A stretch of 64,000 nucleotides of DNA, taken from assembly GCA_009837205.1 (NCBI GenBank), contig VXTZ01000014.1:45476-109475 (forward strand). Direction: 5' to 3'. Below are positions 58,901 through 64,000 of this stretch, piece after piece; positions within the stretch are counted from its first letter, which is position 1; each line of letters starts with the position of its first letter. A program made the position numbers and the translations under genes. Below the pieces are notes generated by a model that saw only the letters and a list, made by a program, of their open reading frames with translations, made no database searches and was not told where the DNA came from. This stretch comes from Candidatus Dadabacteria bacterium (GTDB lineage Bacteria > Desulfobacterota_D > UBA1144 > Nemesobacterales > Nemesobacteraceae).

Positions 58901-60256
58901 CTACCCGTCTTTTCGCGAATCCTGTACCTCTGTGCCGGTCGGCGATGATATCTTAACCTCTTCTGCATCTGAAACCTCTTCGGTTTCGCTCTCAACAGGC
59001 ATCTCCTCAAGTTTCTCCATAAGCGCCACGCGGGCTGCTTTCTGAAGCGTGGAAACCTCGTCCTCGTTGAGACTTCCAACCTTCATGAGCACATCCGGCT
59101 CGCAAAAAGCTATGTGTTCAAGAGAGTAAAATCCGTCATTATAAAGCAGACTTGCTGTAACCTCACTTACAGACGGTAAGCTTGTAAGAAGGGAGAGCAC
59201 TTCCTGCTGTTCCTGCTTGACTCTGGACTCAGTTTTTATATCTATCTTCCACTCGGTAAGCTGCGAGGCCAGCCTTACGTTCTGCCCCTTCCTCCCGATA
59301 GCAAGAGAAAGCTGGTCATCATCAACTATGACTTCCATAGAGCGGCTGTTCTCGTCAATTACAACCTTGTTGACAACAGCCGGAGAGAGAGCGTTGCAGA
59401 CGTAGCGGGCGGGATCTTCTGACCAGGGAACTATATCTACCTTCTCGCCCCTGAGTTCCTGAATGATGCTCTGAACCCTCGAGCCCCTCATTCCCACGCA
59501 GGCACCAACCGCGTCCACATCCGAATCGTTTGACGCCACGGCTATTTTCGTTCTTCCCCCGGGGTCTCTTGAGATAGCTTTTATCTCCACTATATTCTCG
59601 GCGATTTCAGGGACTTCCGATTCAAAAAGCCTCATTACGAAACTCACGTGAGCTCTTGAAAGGATAAGCCTAGGTTCGCCTCTAGGCGACTCCCTTATAT
59701 CCAGAAGCACCGCTCGTATTCTTTCTTTCATCTTGTAGTACTCTCTCGGTACCTGCTGTTCCGGGGGCAGGACAGCCTCAACCCTTCCGAGATCAACTAT
59801 TATGTGCCTTCTGTCAACCCTTCTCACTATGCCGCCTATTATAGTTCCTTTCCTGCCGATAAATTCTTCGTATATAACCTTGCCTTCGGCCTCCTTGAGT
59901 TTCTGAAGGACCTTCTGCTTGGCGTTGTGAATGGCAATTCTAGTGTATTCGGGGCTTATCTTAACGCCTATCATGTCTCCAAGTTCAGTTTCGGGATCGA
60001 GTTCGGACGCTTCCGCGAGGGAAATCTCAATTTCGGAGTCGGTTACGGTTTCCACAACCTCCTTGTACTCGAAAAGCTCTACCTCTCCCTCATCGGGATT
60101 ATAGTAAACGTCGAGTTCCTTGTCCTGATTCTTTGACTTGAGAAGCTTCTCGGCAGCGGACAGAACCGCTTCCTCAACCGCGCTTATTATGCGTTCCCTG
60201 TCAATGCCCTTGTCTTTCCCTACGGAATCTATAACTCTCGTCAGTTCCGTAATCAT
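58901..60256 (-). CDS. nusA: Transcription termination/antitermination protein NusA
   Basis: This 451-residue protein has an N-terminal RNA-polymerase-binding domain (MITELTRVIDSVGKDKGIDRERI), an S1 domain (GTIIGGIVRRVDRRHIIVDLG near 135), and two KH domains with VGACVGMRGSRVQSI and LAIGRKGQNVRLAS. A helix-hairpin-helix-like C-terminal repeat is followed by an acidic tail. NusA promotes hairpin pausing and termination. Its ATG overlaps the rimP stop by four bases. The operon carries two terminator-like hairpins, which fits autoregulation. Confidence 0.97.
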   Translation of the reverse strand: MITELTRVIDSVGKDKGIDRERIISAVEEAVLSAAEKLLKSKNQDKELDVYYNPDEGEVELFEYKEVVETVTDSEIEISLAEASELDPETELGDMIGVKISPEYTRIAIHNAKQKVLQKLKEAEGKVIYEEFIGRKGTIIGGIVRRVDRRHIIVDLGRVEAVLPPEQQVPREYYKMKERIRAVLLDIRESPRGEPRLILSRAHVSFVMRLFESEVPEIAENIVEIKAISRDPGGRTKIAVASNDSDVDAVGACVGMRGSRVQSIIQELRGEKVDIVPWSEDPARYVCNALSPAVVNKVVIDENSRSMEVIVDDDQLSLAIGRKGQNVRLASQLTEWKIDIKTESRVKQEQQEVLSLLTSLPSVSEVTASLLYNDGFYSLEHIAFCEPDVLMKVGSLNEDEVSTLQKAARVALMEKLEEMPVESETEEVSDAEEVKISSPTGTEVQDSRKDG

Positions 60257-60741
60257 TTTCTCGCTCCTTTCCCAAAATCAATTTCCAAGTTCGCCCTGCT
60301 GACGGAGCCGAAAGGCACGCTGTAGGAACGGCCATCAACTTCCACCAGAATCATTTCCCCTTCCATTCCGAGAAGCGTTCCGGAAAAAACCCTTCTGTCA
60401 CCGACCGGATCCGTGGTCTTTATCTTCACTTTCCTTCCCTTGAACCTCTCGTAGTCGCTTTGCCTGTTAAGGGGCCTCCTGAGGCCGGGAGAAGATACCT
60501 CAAGCGTGTAAGAATGCTGCGGCATTATGTCGTAGGCATCCAGAACCACACCGAGCTCCCTGCTCACGTTGGCGCAGTCATCAACAGTGACCCCGCCCTC
60601 CTTGTCAAGGTATATTCTCAAGACCCTGCCACCTCTTTCCCTCAGATACTTTATATCCACAAGCTCGCAGGAATTCTCCTCGACAATCGGATGGAGAACC
60701 TCCAGAACCGTTTTTTCAAGCTTACCGTTAGCCTTTTCCAC
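60253..60741 (-). CDS. rimP: Ribosome maturation factor RimP
   Basis: This 162-residue protein helps 30S subunit assembly. Typical segments are GGVTVDDCANVSRELGVVLDAYD and YTLEVSSPGLRRPL, with a C-terminal SH3-like domain. The GTG start (60739-60741) has a GGAG ribosome-binding site about 8-9 bases upstream. It is the first gene of the rimP-nusA-infB operon. Confidence 0.94.
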   Translation of the reverse strand: MEKANGKLEKTVLEVLHPIVEENSCELVDIKYLRERGGRVLRIYLDKEGGVTVDDCANVSRELGVVLDAYDIMPQHSYTLEVSSPGLRRPLNRQSDYERFKGRKVKIKTTDPVGDRRVFSGTLLGMEGEMILVEVDGRSYSVPFGSVSRANLEIDFGKGARK

Positions 60742-60773
60742 AAAAATTCTCCGTGTCTTTCATACCCTTCAAC

Positions 60774-60802
60774 AAAAAAGAGCGGGTAAAGACCCACTCT
60801 TT
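60774..60802 (-). terminator. Leader hairpin/attenuator upstream of rimP-nusA-infB
   Basis: On the minus strand an 11-bp stem AAAGAGTGGGT / ACCCGCTCTTT (one G-U pair) with loop CTTT is followed by a T run (60774-60779 read on the other strand). It lies 36 bases before the rimP GTG and about 10 bases after the predicted transcription start. It is either a leader attenuator or a second uvrB terminator. Confidence 0.7.
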
Positions 60803-60816
60803 CCAAAGCGGTTTAA

Positions 60817-60844
60817 ATTCTACATAAAACAAAAAAATCGGCAA
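60817..60844 (-). promoter_or_regulatory. Candidate promoter of the rimP-nusA-infB operon
   Basis: The minus strand has TTGCCG (60839-60844), a 16-base spacer and TAGAAT (60817-60822), overlapping the uvrB terminator. The start point would fall near 60810, immediately before the leader hairpin. Confidence 0.5.
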
Positions 60845-60858
60845 GGAAATCCCCGATT
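60831..60858 (-). terminator. uvrB terminator
   Basis: Directly after the uvrB stop, the minus strand folds as AATCGG (60853-60858), an 11-base loop and CCGATT (60836-60841), then a run of T. It is a compact intrinsic terminator with a modest stem. Confidence 0.6.
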
Positions 60859-60859
60859 A

Positions 60860-62878
60860 TCACGCGACCCCTTTGGCGTATTTAAGCTCCAGTTCCTGTA
60901 GTTTTTTTATCCTGTTTCTGAATTCGGCCGCCTTCTCGAATTCAAGCTTCTTCGCGGCGGACTTCATCTCCCTCGAAAGCTTGGCTATGGCTCCCGGGAT
61001 CTTGTTCGGGGGGATATCGAGGAGATCTTCCTCCTCCGTACCGGAAATCTCGAGGTAGTCAGACTCGTATATGGAACCCAGTACGTCGGTTATGTTCTTT
61101 TCGATGCTTCTCGGAACTATATTGTTTTCAGCGTTGTACTCCATCTGGATATTTCTTCTTCTGCGGGTTTCCGCCATGGCGGCGCGCATAGACCCCGTCA
61201 TGGTGTCTGCGTAGAGAATCACCCTGCCAGAAACATTTCTCGCTGCCCGGCCGAAAACCTGAACAAGCGACGTTTCTGAACGAAGATATCCTTCTTTGTC
61301 GGCATCGAGCACTGCAACAAGGGAAACCTCGGGTATGTCGAGTCCTTCCCGAAGAAGGTTTATTCCGATCAGAACGTCAAATCTTGCGGCTCTTAAGTCC
61401 CTTACGATTTTTATTCTCTCGAGTGTGTCAATCTCCGAATGCAGGTATTCAACCCGCAGGCCGAGCTCCCGATAATAGTCCGTAAGGTCTTCTGCCATCT
61501 TCTTTGTAAGCGTCGTAACGAGGGCCCTCTGCCCTCCGGCAGCCACTTTTCTTAGTTCATCAAACAGATCGTCCACCTGGTTCTGGGCGGTGCGGGTTTC
61601 AATTAAGGGATCGGCAAGGCCCGTCGGCCGTATGATCTGCTCAACGACGTTATCGCGGGCCGCTGCGAGTTCGTAGGGCCCTGGGGTAGCCGAAACGTAT
61701 ATCACCTGTCCGATCTTGGTCTCGAACTCCTCAAAATTAAGTGGGCGGTTATCAAACGCCGAAGGAAGCCGGAACCCATTTTCAACCAGAGAGAGCTTCC
61801 TGCTTCTGTCACCGAGGTACATGCCCCGAAGCTGGGGAATCATCTGGTGACTTTCATCAATCACGCATAGAAAATCTTCGGGGAAATAATCAAGAAGCGT
61901 GTAGGGAGGCTCTCCGGGGCACCGTCCGGAAATGTATCTTGAATAATTCTCGATGCCGGGACAAAAACCCATCGTATCCAGCAACTCAAGATCAAACCTG
62001 GTCCTTTCCTCAAGCCGGCCGGCCTCAAGTTCCATGCCCCTCTCCTTGAGTTCAGCAAGCCTGGCCTCAAGCTCCCTGTCTATGTTCTCGACCGCCTGCT
62101 CAAGAACACTCTTGGGGGCCACGTAATGAGAACCCGGGAAAATGGAGACTTCCCGGACCTCCCCGGCGGCCTTGCCGCTTAGAGGGTCTATAGCGCGTAT
62201 CGTCTCTATTGAGTCTCCGAAAAACTCGACTCTGAGCGCGGTCGATTCCTCATGCGAGGGAAACACGTCCACCACGTCCCCCCTAACCCTGTAGGTGCCC
62301 CTGTCAAGTTCGTCGATCTTCCTTTCGTAACGCACCTCCTCAAGCCTGAGGGCAAAATCATTTCTTGAAAGCTCCATCCCCACTTCGATCTCGGTAAGCA
62401 TGCCGTAATAAACCTTGGGAGCCCCGATTCCGTAGATAGCCGAAACGCTTGAGACGATTATCACATCCCTTCGTCTGAAAAGGGCCTTGGTGGCGGCGTG
62501 GCGCATGCGGTCTATGTATTCGTTTATCGATGCGTCTTTCTCTATGTACGTATCGGTCTCGGGGATATAGGCTTCGGGCTGATAGTAGTCGTAGTAGCTC
62601 ACGAAATAGTGAACTTCGTTTTCGGGGAAAAAATCGCGCAGTTCGGCGTATATCTGCGCAGCCAGTGTCTTGTTGTGAACAAGTATCAGCGTGGGACGTC
62701 CGGCGTCACGGATAACCTGGGCTACGGTAAAGGTCTTGCCGCTTCCGGTAACTCCAAGGAGAACCTGATCCTTGCATCCTAGCTTCAGCCCTTTACCCAA
62801 TGCGGAGATGGCCCGGGGCTGATCTCCCTTGGGTTCAAAGGGGCTTTTGAGGTTAAACAGAGATTTCCCGGAATCCAT
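60860..62878 (-). CDS. uvrB: Excinuclease ABC subunit UvrB
   Basis: This is the 672-residue damage-recognition helicase of nucleotide excision repair. Walker A is GVTGSGKT (residues 42-49), the beta-hairpin region has YYDYYQPEAYIP, the DExx box is CVIDESHQ, and motif VI is QVFGRAARN. The C-terminal UVR domain (EMKSAAKKLEFEKAAEFRNRIKKL) binds UvrC. I chose ATG 62876-62878. A GTG 18 codons upstream would give an atypically long N-terminus. Confidence 0.96.
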   Translation of the reverse strand: MDSGKSLFNLKSPFEPKGDQPRAISALGKGLKLGCKDQVLLGVTGSGKTFTVAQVIRDAGRPTLILVHNKTLAAQIYAELRDFFPENEVHYFVSYYDYYQPEAYIPETDTYIEKDASINEYIDRMRHAATKALFRRRDVIIVSSVSAIYGIGAPKVYYGMLTEIEVGMELSRNDFALRLEEVRYERKIDELDRGTYRVRGDVVDVFPSHEESTALRVEFFGDSIETIRAIDPLSGKAAGEVREVSIFPGSHYVAPKSVLEQAVENIDRELEARLAELKERGMELEAGRLEERTRFDLELLDTMGFCPGIENYSRYISGRCPGEPPYTLLDYFPEDFLCVIDESHQMIPQLRGMYLGDRSRKLSLVENGFRLPSAFDNRPLNFEEFETKIGQVIYVSATPGPYELAAARDNVVEQIIRPTGLADPLIETRTAQNQVDDLFDELRKVAAGGQRALVTTLTKKMAEDLTDYYRELGLRVEYLHSEIDTLERIKIVRDLRAARFDVLIGINLLREGLDIPEVSLVAVLDADKEGYLRSETSLVQVFGRAARNVSGRVILYADTMTGSMRAAMAETRRRRNIQMEYNAENNIVPRSIEKNITDVLGSIYESDYLEISGTEEEDLLDIPPNKIPGAIAKLSREMKSAAKKLEFEKAAEFRNRIKKLQELELKYAKGVA

Positions 62879-62937
62879 TTCGGAGACTATTTTAACTACT
62901 TGTCTGGGTATCCAGAATTTCTCACAAAACACCTTAA

Positions 62938-63414
62938 TTAAATCAGAGTTGGATATACGAGTTTTTCATTCTGCTCCTTAGTATCATCATCCCAAACTAA
63001 ACGAATTATATGTTTACTCTTGGTCTGAAAATCAACAGCAGCTAACAACTCAACAGACTGGTATTTTTCTAGGGATTCTAAAGGAAGTTTTTCATCTATT
63101 TCCGATTTAATAAGTACATTATTACCTTCTGGAAATTCTAGCCTTACGTTTCTAGCAGAGGCATTGCCTTTGTTCCATATCTTGAGTCTGTACTCGTATT
63201 TCCCCAGCTTTATAAACGAAGCCCCTAAATCAGCCTGCCTATCACTTAGGGCTTCAACTTCTTCTTTTCTGAGAAGCAGTTTGTTAAGCTTTTCTTGAGT
63301 CTCCACGAGGGATTCTTGCTTTTTATTAAACCTGAGAGTCTGCCAAGTGGCGTAGCTGGAAAGCAAAAGAGCAAATACAGCAATAATGTCACTAGGGTCT
63401 ACTTTTATAGTCAT
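62938..63414 (-). CDS. Unknown membrane-anchored protein, AT-rich
   Basis: This 158-residue protein of no recognised family has one hydrophobic helix at about residues 9-26, a Lys/Glu/Gln-rich coiled coil to about residue 58, and a beta-rich C-terminal part. The C-terminal part contains YRLKIWNKGNASARNVRLEF, which resembles an Ig-like fold. One 60-base stretch I counted (63061-63120) is only 27% GC, far below the housekeeping genes. Its ATG overlaps the stop of the upstream zinc-ribbon gene by one base. The gene ends 59 bases upstream of the uvrB start. Recent acquisition is likely. Confidence 0.75.
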   Translation of the reverse strand: MTIKVDPSDIIAVFALLLSSYATWQTLRFNKKQESLVETQEKLNKLLLRKEEVEALSDRQADLGASFIKLGKYEYRLKIWNKGNASARNVRLEFPEGNNVLIKSEIDEKLPLESLEKYQSVELLAAVDFQTKSKHIIRLVWDDDTKEQNEKLVYPTLI

Positions 63415-63695
63415 TACTTAATCCTAATATTTTTACTGCCCCTGAATGCTTTCTTAAGAGAAGCTCTGAACTCCTTTTTGATATCGGCTTTAACTTCTTC
63501 AGTCATCTCAGAAAGATGCTTATTTATATTTTCGCCATTTTCCCTAATAAGTTCGTTCTTGGTTAACTCTCTGCCGCACGATGCACATTTAACTATTTCG
63601 ATAGCTTCGTCGACTGCCTGCTCATATTGATAACTAGAGCCGCCACAAGTCGGGCAAAGCATTTTTACACTTCTTTGATATTTTTCATTTTTCAT
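63414..63695 (-). CDS. Unknown zinc-ribbon protein, AT-rich
   Basis: This 93-residue protein has CPTC (Cys14, Cys17) and CASC (Cys37, Cys40) forming a zinc ribbon, followed by a charged, Lys/Glu-rich helical tail. A GGAGG ribosome-binding site lies 6 bases before the ATG. It is coupled by TAATG to the membrane-anchored gene downstream. The counted stretch 63421-63480 is 37% GC. The function is not known to me. Confidence 0.75.
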   Translation of the reverse strand: MKNEKYQRSVKMLCPTCGGSSYQYEQAVDEAIEIVKCASCGRELTKNELIRENGENINKHLSEMTEEVKADIKKEFRASLKKAFRGSKNIRIK

Positions 63696-64000
63696 GATGT
63701 GCCTCCATTCTCTGCTTTATGGTGTCAGAAACCTTCCACAAATTTAATGTTGACATTGTTTTCTCCAACTTGAGGTTTACCTACGAGTTGTTTTCCCTAG
63801 TGATTCAATTTCCTGTTAACGTTCTTGTACGAGCAGGTTACGTTCCGACTCTCTCCTATAACTGTTTAGGAATTTTATAAACACACGAAAATCATGTTTT
63901 ATATTAAAATCAAGACTTTTAATTTCTCCACAAAGTAGTCGCCCCCCCTAGAACTGTGTCTTAGACACGTCTGACGGTGCCGACGGAGTGAGTGGTGTTG
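63696..64000. other. 305-bp terminal stretch without a supported gene
   Basis: Mostly AT-rich. A 13-bp palindrome, GTGTCT-T-AGACAC, lies at 63956-63968. On the minus strand a frame entering from base 64000 ends at TAG 63948-63950 after about 16 codons (ending VSKTQF). It could be the tail of a gene beyond the window, but this is too short to judge. Confidence 0.4.
63741..63768 (-). promoter_or_regulatory. Candidate promoter of the AT-rich gene pair
   Basis: The minus strand has TTGGAG (63763-63768), a 16-base spacer and TAAATT (63741-63746), about 45 bases upstream of the zinc-ribbon gene. In AT-rich sequence such matches arise easily. Confidence 0.35.

Overview
The window comes from a Gram-negative bacterium of roughly 50% GC by eye. 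It encodes BamA, a Skp/OmpH-like chaperone, LolD and LolC/E-type lipoprotein export, FabZ, and bacterial-type RpoB/RpoC. The order lysS-lolC/E-lolD-bamA-ompH-fabZ and the four-tRNA/tuf/trpT/secE/nusG/rpl/rpoBC block recall Deltaproteobacteria-like and other deep-branching Gram-negative lineages. A lineage such as Candidatus Dadabacteria would fit, but that is only a guess. Starts include ATG, GTG and several TTG codons. None of the five tRNA genes encodes CCA.

Layout. (1) 1-310: the 3' end of purF, convergent with what follows. (2) 311-16168, minus strand: a transcription/translation superoperon that starts at a strong promoter near 16150. It runs tRNA-Thr(TGT), tRNA-Tyr, tRNA-Gly, tRNA-Thr(GGT), tuf, tRNA-Trp, secE, nusG, rplK, rplA, rplJ, rplL, rpoB, rpoC and then valS. 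(3) 16236-22969, minus: lysS, lolC/E, lolD, bamA, ompH, fabZ (envelope biogenesis). (4) 23013-25761, minus: pyrR-pyrB-pyrC. (5) 25896-32048, minus: a three-gene, overlap-coupled accessory cassette (DUF6361-like protein, two-HKD PLD-family protein, 1054-aa SF2/SNF2-like helicase). It sits between housekeeping genes and is a candidate anti-phage or DNA-processing system. (6) 32144-35983, minus: gmk, rel/spoT, lepB. (7) 36067-39098, minus: katG and a HAD phosphatase. (8) 39194-42077, plus: an arsenosugar-type set (peroxidase-like protein, ArsS radical SAM, TIGR04282-type glycosyltransferase) with ccdA. (9) 42202-50031, both strands: a PPM1-type methyltransferase, FmdB, malic enzyme, HAD, aldo/keto reductase, an OtsA-OtsB fusion, and a TlpA-CcmH pair. 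(10) 50044-60741, minus: the nusA operon (rimP, nusA, infB, a small secreted Cys-rich protein, ylxP/DUF503, rbfA, nrnA, truB, rpsO, pnp, miaA). (11) 60860-63695, minus: uvrB and an AT-rich pair of unknown genes.

The two most notable items are these. The first is a 92-residue secreted protein inserted between infB and ylxP. It has a signal peptide, an acidic pro-segment and a cationic six-cysteine tail spaced C-x10-C-x3-C-x7-C-x8-C-x1-C, which is the CS-alpha-beta (defensin/scorpion-toxin) pattern. The second is the DUF6361/PLD/helicase cassette. Regulatory signals worth attention are an apparent terminator/attenuator in the rimP-nusA-infB leader, a second terminator-like hairpin just before infB, and TATAAT boxes exactly 8 nt upstream of the gmk and otsAB start codons, which suggests leaderless or near-leaderless transcripts.
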